DNA from: an uncultured Flavobacteriales bacterium
GTDB taxonomy: Bacteria > Bacteroidota > Bacteroidia > CAIKAF01
Length of the DNA stretch: 39,017 nt
Assembly (NCBI GenBank): GCA_903837495.1
Contig: CAILUT010000028.1
Location: 1-39,017, forward strand
Reading direction: 5' to 3'
The position numbers and the translations under genes are program-made. This document shows positions 7,326 through 13,625 of the stretch, piece by piece. The first letter of the stretch is position 1. The number at the start of each line of letters is the position of its first letter. The notes below the pieces were generated by a model. It saw only the letters and a program-made list of their open reading frames with translations. It did not search any database and was not told where the DNA came from.

Positions 7326-8066
7326 ATGAAACACCTACTCTACTCTGCCCTATTCTTTTTTCTGCCTATGGCAAGCCAGGCTCAAGGCGTAAAAATCTCT
7401 CCCACACCTGGAACGCCCGACCCCTCGGCCATTCTGGAAACCCAAGACAGCACCCGCGGAGTTTTAATGCCCCGAGTAAACCTGCAAAGCAGCACCGATT
7501 CGGTTACGATTTTAAACCCCACCACCTCGCTGATGGTGTTTAATACCGGAACGTCGCTGGCTCCCGCCGGGTTTTACTACAACGCAGGTACGCCACAAGC
7601 TCCGCAATGGGCTTTGGTTCTGCCCAATCCCGCCAACACGGCGCTAAACATGAACGGCTTCGCCATTGAAAACCTGGCTACGCCAGTTAATCCCGCCGAT
7701 GCAGTAACCAAAGATTATGTGGACAACCAGATAATTAATGTGAGCGGCAGCGGAGGCGGAGCCTGCCATTGCCCAACCATAATCACCGACGAATTCAATC
7801 CTACAACCCTCGGCAATGCCATGCGCGCTTGCGCAAACCTAGTGCAGGGCGGCTTTAGCGATTGGTACCTGCCCGAACTCAAAGACTTGACTTTCCTGCT
7901 TTCTTACGACGCCGCCAACATCCCCAACAACAGCTCCACGAATTACATTTGGACACAAACCTTTCCAACAAGTACCAGCAACAGCTTTGCTCTTTTTCGA
8001 TTCAATGAGGGCTGGATTAATTACCTAGATGGGGGGTATAGCTACCGCTACCGTTGTGTAAGGTAG
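7326..8066 (+). CDS. Array copy 11 (last of the array): secreted DUF1566/Lcl-domain protein
   Basis: The last member has 246 residues, with the same signal peptide as copy 10, the common scaffold, a CHCP linker and a tip of the copy 1/6 subtype (MRACANL, SDWYLPELKDLTFLLS, IWTQTF, RFNEG, RCVR). Its TAG stop is followed immediately by a run of eight T and the GC-rich element A, so the array ends flush with that repeat. No lipobox and no recognisable T9SS C-terminal sorting domain is present in this or any other copy, so how the proteins are surface-retained, if they are, is not evident. Confidence 0.88.
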   Translation: MKHLLYSALFFFLPMASQAQGVKISPTPGTPDPSAILETQDSTRGVLMPRVNLQSSTDSVTILNPTTSLMVFNTGTSLAPAGFYYNAGTPQAPQWALVLPNPANTALNMNGFAIENLATPVNPADAVTKDYVDNQIINVSGSGGGACHCPTIITDEFNPTTLGNAMRACANLVQGGFSDWYLPELKDLTFLLSYDAANIPNNSSTNYIWTQTFPTSTSNSFALFRFNEGWINYLDGGYSYRYRCVR

Positions 8067-8218
8067 TTTTTTTTGGGCGGCAGCCGGGCTTTCACCGGTT
8101 GTCCGCGGTTGCCGGAAGGCGGGCCCAGCGGGCTTGCGGTGGCTCCTGAAGTCGCCTCCGCGCCTCGCGGGCCCGGCTCCGGCACCCTTGCGGGCAACCC
8201 GGTTCAATCCCTGCCGCC
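8067..8218 (+). repeat. GC-rich structured repeat, element A
   Basis: The 152-bp element begins directly at the stop of array copy 11 with eight T and GGGCGGCAG. Its ends pair perfectly (GGCGGCAG at 8076-8083 with CTGCCGCC at 8211-8218). A second helix is visible (GTCCGC 8101-8106 with GCGGGC 8119-8124). Conserved landmarks shared with copies B-D, and partly E, are the GGGCTTTCACCGG segment, GGTGGCTCC followed by GTCGCCTCC, and a 3' block TTCAATCCCTGCCGC. It is non-coding by appearance. I do not recognise the family; it may be a 3'-UTR RNA, a terminator-like structure or a REP/MITE-type repeat. Confidence 0.8.
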
Positions 8219-8269
8219 ATTCAAACCGCAATCTCTTCAATTCCAATTGATTCAGGCCACAGCAAGGCC

Positions 8270-8417
8270 CGCGCTACGGATCGATACGGAAAGCCCACAG
8301 GCAGGCTGTTGGGCCGGTCCGAGCCGAGGAGGCGACCATCGGGAGCCACCGCAGGCCGGCTTCCGGCCCCACAGACTGCCGAGGACTTGCAGTGAGAGCC
8401 GGGCCAGCGCCCAAAAA
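8270..8417 (-). repeat. GC-rich structured repeat, element B
   Basis: This is the same family on the opposite strand, starting (minus strand) with TTTTTGGGCGCTGG immediately after the TAG stop of nnr. The closing helix is kept with different bases: GCGCT (8410-8406) against AGCGC (8275-8271). The core GGTGGCTCCC...GGTCGCCTCCTCG is well conserved, while the 3' block is degenerate (TCGATCCGTAGCGC). Elements A and B face each other across a 51-bp gap, closing the two convergent transcription units. Confidence 0.75.
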
Positions 8418-9935
8418 CTACACCCTTTCCCCTTGCTCGAACGTACGGTACGCAAGTCCCAAATAATCAGGCAATTCCGATGGATTTACCGAGTCCGTTC
8501 CCCGCTGCATTTCCATGAGCCGCGCCGCCCGACCGTGCAGCGCAACCGCCAGCAAACACGCATTGGTGGTCTTCAAACCCCGAGCCAACAAGGCCCCCAG
8601 CATTCCCGTCAAGCTGTCGCCCGAACCCCCTTTCGCCAGAGCCGGCGTACCAAAATTCAATGCAAATGCCTGACCTTCAGGCGTAAAAACCCAAGTGATG
8701 TGGTTCTTCAAGACAATGTGGCAGTTCCATTTCTGCGCTGCCTGCAGGGCCTTTTGCCAACGCTGTTCCGACCGATCCGAAGTGCCAAAAAGCCGATCAA
8801 ACTCGCCCGGATGCGGAGTCAGAACCACCTGCCCCTGAAAAGGTTGAACAAGCCTATTCTCGGCCATTGCATTCAAGGCGTCCGCATCAAACACCCTTGG
8901 AATGGACGGAAATTCCAAGGCGAATTTCAGCCAATTTATAAAGGCCTCCGTCTTTCCCGCGCCCGGTCCCATGGCCAAAGCACTTATTTTTTCAGGCAGA
9001 ACCATGCCCAAAACCGCCATGTCTTGAAATTGAACCTCGGGATGCCGACTCAGCAATGGCGCACGCGCCGAGGACTGCCCCAGCGCCAAAATTTTCCCTG
9101 CGCCCATGTTCAGCGCCGCTCCGCTGCTTAAACACAAGGCCCCCTCGCCTCCTTCGCCCCCGCCAATCAATGCCAACCAGCCCTGATTGCCTTTGTGTGC
9201 CTGAATCCTGCGTTTGGGCAAGCGCAGCTGCACATCGGCCGACTCAACCCAGCAGCCCAATTTAGCGTCCGGGTCTTTGCTTTCAAAATGGCTGAGCGGA
9301 ACCACCTGCCACTGTCCTAAAAAAGGAGCAGATTCAGGAAAAAGCATGCTAAATGCAGGTCGATCAATGCAATAGGTGTTTTGGGCCGGCAATACCGGGT
9401 TCTCTAAACCGAATTCTTCGGGCCGGCTTGGCAAGCCTGAAGGACTGTCAATGGCCCAAACCGGCTTGCCCATCGATAAAATCCACGCAAAAAAGGGCGA
9501 AAAATCGACATGCAATGGACGGCTCAATCCGTTTCCAAACAGGGCATCAATCCACAGATCGGTGGTTAAAAAAGACTGGAATTCATCGGGCCTATCCAGC
9601 TGAAAATCAGTGAGGTGAATTCGATGGCTCAGCGGAATCAAAGCCTGAGCCTGCTCCATGTTTTCAGGGCTGTATTGAGCCGAATTTAAGCGCAGCACCT
9701 GCACCATGGAATGGGCAGAAAGGTAGCGTGCCAAGGCCAATCCGTCTCCCCCATTGTTTCCAGGGCCAACCAAAACCGCAATGTGCTTGGGCTGAATGCG
9801 CTGAATTTCCGGAAGCATGGTCTTGTACAACCGAAAGGCCGCCCGCTCCATTAAGCTCAGCGCGGAAATTCCCTCGGCTTGCTGTATGCAAAGGTCATGG
9901 GCCCTTTGCTGACTGGGTGTAAAAATGGCTTTCAT
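8418..9935 (-). CDS. nnr: Bifunctional NAD(P)H-hydrate epimerase / ADP-dependent (S)-NAD(P)H-hydrate dehydratase
   Basis: The 505-residue protein repairs hydrated NADH and NADPH in the cytoplasm: the N-terminal YjeF epimerase domain interconverts the R and S hydrates and the C-terminal ribokinase-like domain dehydrates the S form with ADP. The N-domain shows GPGNNGGDGLALAR (about residues 57-70). The C-domain shows GNQGWLALIGG, LTPHPGEFDRLFG and the ATP/substrate motif GGSGDSLTGMLGALLARG. The length fits the fused bacterial form. The ATG overlaps the coaE stop (ATGA at 9935-9932), so the two are probably translationally coupled. Confidence 0.95.
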   Translation of the reverse strand: MKAIFTPSQQRAHDLCIQQAEGISALSLMERAAFRLYKTMLPEIQRIQPKHIAVLVGPGNNGGDGLALARYLSAHSMVQVLRLNSAQYSPENMEQAQALIPLSHRIHLTDFQLDRPDEFQSFLTTDLWIDALFGNGLSRPLHVDFSPFFAWILSMGKPVWAIDSPSGLPSRPEEFGLENPVLPAQNTYCIDRPAFSMLFPESAPFLGQWQVVPLSHFESKDPDAKLGCWVESADVQLRLPKRRIQAHKGNQGWLALIGGGEGGEGALCLSSGAALNMGAGKILALGQSSARAPLLSRHPEVQFQDMAVLGMVLPEKISALAMGPGAGKTEAFINWLKFALEFPSIPRVFDADALNAMAENRLVQPFQGQVVLTPHPGEFDRLFGTSDRSEQRWQKALQAAQKWNCHIVLKNHITWVFTPEGQAFALNFGTPALAKGGSGDSLTGMLGALLARGLKTTNACLLAVALHGRAARLMEMQRGTDSVNPSELPDYLGLAYRTFEQGERV

Positions 9936-10537
9936 GGCCGGTTTAAATAATCCAGCAATTGCTTGTGTAGCTCAACAGCGGCCTTGCTTACATCGTTTCC
10001 ATCGGGGTTTCGAATCAAAAAAGTGGCAAAATCGTTGCGTTGTGCATCGGTCATTTGAGCTTGAATGCGTTGCAGAACGGTTTCCCGACTTAGTTTGTCG
10101 CGCAGCATAACGCGTTGAATGCGTTGTTCGAGTGGGGCTTCGACCACCACCACGGCCTGGCAATCGCGGTAGGAACCCGATTCAATCAAAATGGCGGCTT
10201 CGCGCACTACATAAAGGGCGGATTGCTCTTGAATCCAATGGGCAAACAAGCCCTGCACAAAGGGATGAATTTTTGATTCCAACAGGGATTTTAGCTCGGG
10301 ATTTGAAAATATTTGCCCGGCTAAATAGGTTCGATTTAAACTGAAATCGGGCAAAAAAACCTGATTTCCAAATGTTAGAGCGAGCCACTCCTGATGTTCG
10401 GTTTGCCTGTAAAATTGTTTCGCTTGGGCATCGGCATAGAAAACGGGAACCCCGAGGGATTCCAAGGCAGCAGCAAGGGCTGATTTTCCCGAACCGATGC
10501 CTCCGGTGAGACCTACAATGGCAGGGCGTTTCGCCAT
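9932..10537 (-). CDS. coaE: Dephospho-CoA kinase
   Basis: The 201-residue protein catalyses the last step of coenzyme A synthesis, ATP-dependent phosphorylation of the 3'-OH of dephospho-CoA. A P-loop GLTGGIGSGKS lies at about residues 9-19 and family features follow: YADAQAK, VREAAILIESG and RVMLRDKLSRETVLQRI. The length is typical. It follows yajC by 9 bp and overlaps nnr by 4 bp, so it sits in a minus-strand operon DUF1573-yajC-coaE-nnr. Confidence 0.95.
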   Translation of the reverse strand: MAKRPAIVGLTGGIGSGKSALAAALESLGVPVFYADAQAKQFYRQTEHQEWLALTFGNQVFLPDFSLNRTYLAGQIFSNPELKSLLESKIHPFVQGLFAHWIQEQSALYVVREAAILIESGSYRDCQAVVVVEAPLEQRIQRVMLRDKLSRETVLQRIQAQMTDAQRNDFATFLIRNPDGNDVSKAAVELHKQLLDYLNRP

Positions 10538-10546
10538 GCTTGAGGC

Positions 10547-10870
10547 TTAGTTAGCGGCCTCAGACAAGCTGGCCGAGTTGTCCAAGGAAATGGCTGATTT
10601 TTCGAACTTAATGTGCGTTTTATCCACCATTTCTAGGGTAACTGTGGTATCGCTCAAGTCGAGAATTTTCCCGTGAATGCCCCCGATGGTTATGACTTTA
10701 TCGCCTTTTTTAAGGGATTCGCGGAATTTTTTCTGGTCTTTGGACTTTTTCATTTGAGGTCGAATCATGAAAAAGTAAAAAACAACCAGGATCAATCCTA
10801 GGAAAATAAACTGGGTGTAATCACCTTGGCCGCTACCGGAGGTGCCGCCAAGCATTAGAAATGGGTTCAT
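10547..10870 (-). CDS. yajC: Sec translocase accessory subunit YajC
   Basis: The protein has 107 residues from the ATG at 10870; a longer frame from 10984 exists but runs into the C-terminus of the DUF1573 gene and lacks family resemblance. It shows one transmembrane helix (FIFLGLILVVFYFFMIRPQ, about residues 20-38) followed by the typical cytoplasmic part RPQMKKSKDQKKFRESLKKGDKVITIGGIHGKI. YajC associates with SecDF-YidC in the inner membrane and assists protein export. The gene order DUF1573-yajC-coaE downstream of nusB is common in Bacteroidota. Confidence 0.94.
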   Translation of the reverse strand: MNPFLMLGGTSGSGQGDYTQFIFLGLILVVFYFFMIRPQMKKSKDQKKFRESLKKGDKVITIGGIHGKILDLSDTTVTLEMVDKTHIKFEKSAISLDNSASLSEAAN

Positions 10871-10880
10871 ATTTGTAAAA

Positions 10881-11384
10881 TTAATGGTTATGTCCTTCGT
10901 GGCTTTCTCCGGCAGAGTGGTCATGCCCTGCATGGTCGCCGCCCTCTTTGTCTCCGTTTGGATCAATGACTTGTCCAACAACATGAAGAACAGTAACGTT
11001 GGGTTCGGTGTTGGCGGTTAGGGTTACGGTTTGGGTGATTGGGCCTCCTTTTTTATTGGTGCTATCAAAAACCACCTTGATAACGCCTTTCTCGCCCGGC
11101 TTGATTGGGCCTTCGGGTTTTTCAGGTACGGTACATCCGCAAGAACCTTTGGCATCGGCAATGATCAACTGCTCAGAACCCGTGTTCGTGAAGGTAAAGG
11201 TGAAATCTTTCTTTTGGCCTTTTTCCAATGTGCCAAAGTCGAAGGTATCTTTTTCAAATACCATAGTGGTTGTTTTGCCCACCAAATCAGCAGGGATTTC
11301 GGCGGCATCCGAATTGCCTTTTTCGCCGCAACCAGCAATGAATAGGGAAGAAAAAAGAACAGATGAAAACAGAAAACGGACCAT
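10881..11384 (-). CDS. DUF1573 lipoprotein with His-rich tail
   Basis: The 167-residue product has a lipoprotein signal peptide (SSLFIAGC, Cys at about residue 19) and a DUF1573 domain, an ASPM/Hydin-like immunoglobulin fold (FDFGTLEKGQKKDFTFTFTNTG, SCGCTVPE, GVIKVVFDSTNKKGG). The C-terminus (about 150-167) is very rich in His, Gly and Asp/Glu (DHAGHDHSAGESHEGHNH), which could bind metal ions; this is inference. It is the first gene of the yajC-coaE-nnr unit, with a -7 box TATCTTTG 22 bp upstream. The cellular role of the domain in Bacteroidota is not established. Confidence 0.88.
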   Translation of the reverse strand: MVRFLFSSVLFSSLFIAGCGEKGNSDAAEIPADLVGKTTTMVFEKDTFDFGTLEKGQKKDFTFTFTNTGSEQLIIADAKGSCGCTVPEKPEGPIKPGEKGVIKVVFDSTNKKGGPITQTVTLTANTEPNVTVLHVVGQVIDPNGDKEGGDHAGHDHSAGESHEGHNH

Positions 11385-11406
11385 AGGATTAGAATTTATG
11401 TTTGTG

Positions 11407-11414
11407 CAAAGATA
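11407..11414 (-). promoter_or_regulatory. -7 box TATCTTTG for the DUF1573-yajC-coaE-nnr unit
   Basis: The box exactly matches the Bacteroidota TAnnTTTG consensus, 22 bp before the DUF1573 start codon and directly after the nusB stop. A clear -33 TTG is not seen. Confidence 0.6.
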
Positions 11415-12359
11415 TTAAGCATCTAGCAAACCTCGGCCAGTTTTTTGGATTTTTCCTGAGGCTTTGAAATCGGCCACGAGTTTATCTAAAATCCCATTGA
11501 TAAAGGTGTTGCTTTTGGGGGTTGAAAAGTGTTTGGAGAGTTCAATGTACTCGTTCAGGGTAACCTTAACAGGAATCGTTGAAAATTCAATCAATTCAGT
11601 CAGAGCCAGCTTCATCAGCAGCAAATCCATAATGGCAATGCGCTCCAGCTCCCAATTTTTTGCTTTTTCTTGAATGGCCTCTTGGTATTCGTCGTTGTGC
11701 AGGATTGCTTTTCGAAACAAGTCAACCATAAAGGATTTGTCGTCTTTTTCGTCTTTGTAGAGTTTTTCCAACTTCAACTTCCCTTTTTCGCCAAGCGATT
11801 TTAGGGTTTTCATCAGAGAATGGTTCACCACATAGAGGTCGTCGGCCCAGTGAATGTTGATGGTTTCGTAAATAGATTCTAAGATTTCTTCTTGAAAAAC
11901 CTCTTCGGTGTACAGAGAAATTAAAACCTGATGATGTTGTTCAGGACTGGGATTTTCCAGTGCCATATACGTTAGAAAAGCCTCGTTTTTTTTGACTTTA
12001 CGCCACAGGGTATGGATGTCATCGTGGTAAGCGGACCAACTCACTTTGTGGTGCGAGAGCAGCTGCAGGAAATCTGGATTTTCGGCCAGGGTTTTCAGGT
12101 ATGGATTGTCCAAAAAGGGGTTGCTGTCTTTTAAGTCTTCAAGACTGGGGATGTTCTTTTTTTTGCCTTCTTGTTTATCGTTCATCGCTAAGTGGCGAAA
12201 TTCGGCCATCAGGGACAATTGGAATAAGTAGAGTCGGTAAATTTCTTCGGCCGACTGGACCATGTATTTTTCGGCGGCGGGCACGTTTGTCAATCCCGCC
12301 TGCAAATAGCCATAGAGTGCTTGCAAAACCTTAACCCTGATGTGCCTTCTATTCAACAT
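11415..12359 (-). CDS. nusB: Transcription antitermination protein NusB, long N-terminal extension
   Basis: The 314-residue protein carries the RNA-binding antitermination fold in its C-terminal half (about 165-300): NRRHIRVKVLQALYGY at the very N-terminus, then DDLYVVNHSLMKTL, NWELERIAIMDLLLMKLALTEL, IPVKVTLNEYIELSKHFST and FINGILDKL. NusB acts with NusE/S10 at boxA during rRNA transcription. The protein is about twice the length of E. coli NusB; this extended form is usual in Bacteroidota. It is separated from the downstream DUF1573 gene by only 30 bp containing a promoter box. Confidence 0.93.
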   Translation of the reverse strand: MLNRRHIRVKVLQALYGYLQAGLTNVPAAEKYMVQSAEEIYRLYLFQLSLMAEFRHLAMNDKQEGKKKNIPSLEDLKDSNPFLDNPYLKTLAENPDFLQLLSHHKVSWSAYHDDIHTLWRKVKKNEAFLTYMALENPSPEQHHQVLISLYTEEVFQEEILESIYETINIHWADDLYVVNHSLMKTLKSLGEKGKLKLEKLYKDEKDDKSFMVDLFRKAILHNDEYQEAIQEKAKNWELERIAIMDLLLMKLALTELIEFSTIPVKVTLNEYIELSKHFSTPKSNTFINGILDKLVADFKASGKIQKTGRGLLDA

Positions 12360-12428
12360 AATGTGTGCAAATTAACCCTAAGAACGAAAAAATGAACGAA
12401 TTGAAATTCAGTAAAAAATGGGCGAGGC

Positions 12429-13529
12429 TTACCCCCGGGTACGAATTCCTGCAACGGCATCGATTCGGCGTTGGGCGAAATTGATGGCTACGTTGCCGCT
12501 GAAGGTATTGGTTTCGCGGGCTTCGGTTAAGATAGACCCACAGACATCGTAAATAAACTCTGCCTTTTTCATAGCGGCATCTTTAGAATACCCCTCCAAT
12601 TCTCCGTTCACATTGATTAATCCTCCAGAATTAATCAAGAAATCAGGAGCATACACCATGTTCCGCTCCAGCATTTGTTGTCCGTGGGCTTTTTCCGATT
12701 TCAACTGGTTGTTGGCCCCCCCGGCCACAATATCGCAGCGCAGGGCCGACAAGGTATCGTCGTTTAAGATACCGCCCAAAGCGCAAGGAGCGAAAATATC
12801 CATGTTTGTGCTGAATACTTGATCGGCAGCAACCACCTCAACCGAGGGTTGCCGCTTTGCAATGGCTTGAATTTTATCTTCGAAGATGTCCGACACCTTC
12901 ACCTTTGCTCCTTCTTTAATCAAATTGTCTATCAAATAACTTCCTACATGTCCGGCACCTTGAACCAAGATTGTTTTACCGGCTAGGGAATCGGAGCCGT
13001 AGGCGAATTTTGCGGCAGATTTCATGCCCATGTAAACACCATACGCGGTAACAGGAGATGGGTCTCCACTGCCACCCAAGTATTCGGGCAGACCGGTTAC
13101 AAACGAAGTTTCGGCATGAATGTATTCCATATCTCGGGTTGACATACCGACGTCTTCGGCGGTGATGTACTTGCCGTTTAAGGATTGCACGAATTTTCCG
13201 AAGCGGCGCAGCAGCGCTTCATTTTTAAGCGAGCGGGCATCTCCTACAATAACGGCCTTACCCCCACCCAGATTTAATCCGGCGATAGAGGCCTTAAAGG
13301 TCATTCCCCGGCTCAAGCGCAAAACATCTTCAACCGCATCTTCAAGGCGTTCATAGGCCCACATTCGAGTCCCACCTAAGGCTGGCCCCAGCGTGGTATT
13401 GTGAATTCCAATGATGGCTTTTAAACCCGTCTGATTGTCTTGGCAAAAGACCAATTGTTCATGGTCCATGGCGGACATTTGATTCAGAACATGGGGTGTT
13501 TGAAGAGCGGTTTCGGCAGCAAGTTCCAT
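12429..13529 (-). CDS. ldh: Leucine/branched-chain amino acid (Glu/Leu/Phe/Val-type) dehydrogenase
   Basis: The 366-residue enzyme oxidatively deaminates branched-chain amino acids with NAD+, feeding 2-oxo acids to degradation or branched fatty acid synthesis. Seen are the substrate loop LGGTRMWAY, MTFKASIAGLNLGGGKAV with the two family lysines at about 79 and 91, TAEDVGMSTRDMEYI, and a Rossmann motif GAGHVGSYL in the second half. The ending DAVAGIRTRG is in-frame and full length. Whether Leu, Val or Phe is preferred cannot be read from the sequence. It stands alone, with its own -7 box. Confidence 0.9.
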   Translation of the reverse strand: MELAAETALQTPHVLNQMSAMDHEQLVFCQDNQTGLKAIIGIHNTTLGPALGGTRMWAYERLEDAVEDVLRLSRGMTFKASIAGLNLGGGKAVIVGDARSLKNEALLRRFGKFVQSLNGKYITAEDVGMSTRDMEYIHAETSFVTGLPEYLGGSGDPSPVTAYGVYMGMKSAAKFAYGSDSLAGKTILVQGAGHVGSYLIDNLIKEGAKVKVSDIFEDKIQAIAKRQPSVEVVAADQVFSTNMDIFAPCALGGILNDDTLSALRCDIVAGGANNQLKSEKAHGQQMLERNMVYAPDFLINSGGLINVNGELEGYSKDAAMKKAEFIYDVCGSILTEARETNTFSGNVAINFAQRRIDAVAGIRTRG

Positions 13530-13573
13530 TTGGGTGAATGATTAATTACCTTTGAGGCGGTTGTCGTTTGCTG

Positions 13574-13581
13574 CAAATGTA
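13574..13581 (-). promoter_or_regulatory. -7 box TACATTTG for the leucine dehydrogenase gene
   Basis: The box exactly matches TAnnTTTG and lies 44 bp before the start codon on the minus strand. It overlaps the region where a promoter for the divergent ABC transporter would be expected (weak plus-strand candidate TTG 13561 and TAGATTTT 13580), so the two promoters may interfere. Confidence 0.55.
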
Positions 13582-13625
13582 GATTTTTTCATCGGATTCG
13601 AGTGGCAACCTTTTACAATTTACCT

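Larger units (their letters stand above)
1..7760 (+). repeat. Homogenised ~375-bp scaffold repeat inside the eleven array genes
   Basis: Each gene contains a near-identical DNA block starting at the signal-peptide junction (CAAGGCGT or CAGGGAGT type) and ending at the Gly/Ser hinge (GTGAGCGGCAGCGG). Approximate blocks: up to 209, 584-959, 1352-1725, 2096-2470, 2856-3229, 3602-3979, 4347-4724, 5101-5478, 5861-6240, 6625-7002 and 7383-7760. Sequences on both sides of each block (signal peptide and tip) are far more divergent than the block itself. Silent and replacement differences inside the block are distributed as patches shared between non-adjacent genes, as expected from repeated gene conversion. 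Confidence 0.9.

Noticed and set aside
1-8066. Diversity-generating retroelement acting on the DUF1566 tips
   Set aside because: DUF1566-like folds can be DGR targets, but no reverse transcriptase or template repeat is seen here, and tip differences include length changes and all base types rather than adenine-only substitutions. It cannot be excluded outside the window.
1-8066. CRISPR-like or phage structural array
   Set aside because: The repeats are about 375-bp coding blocks within full genes, with no short direct repeats or spacers. The fibre-like DAVTKDYVD motif alone does not make a prophage; no other phage genes are present.
8190-8218. tRNA T-arm-like GGTTCAATCCC in the GC-rich elements
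   Set aside because: The flanking bases do not form the 5-bp T-stem and there is no anticodon arm or acceptor, so the element is not a tRNA or evident tRNA fragment.
8073-9131. Open frame of 352 residues on the plus strand
   Set aside because: It runs through elements A and B and antisense to nnr, has Arg/Pro-rich low-quality composition and no start context; it is an artefact of GC-rich sequence.
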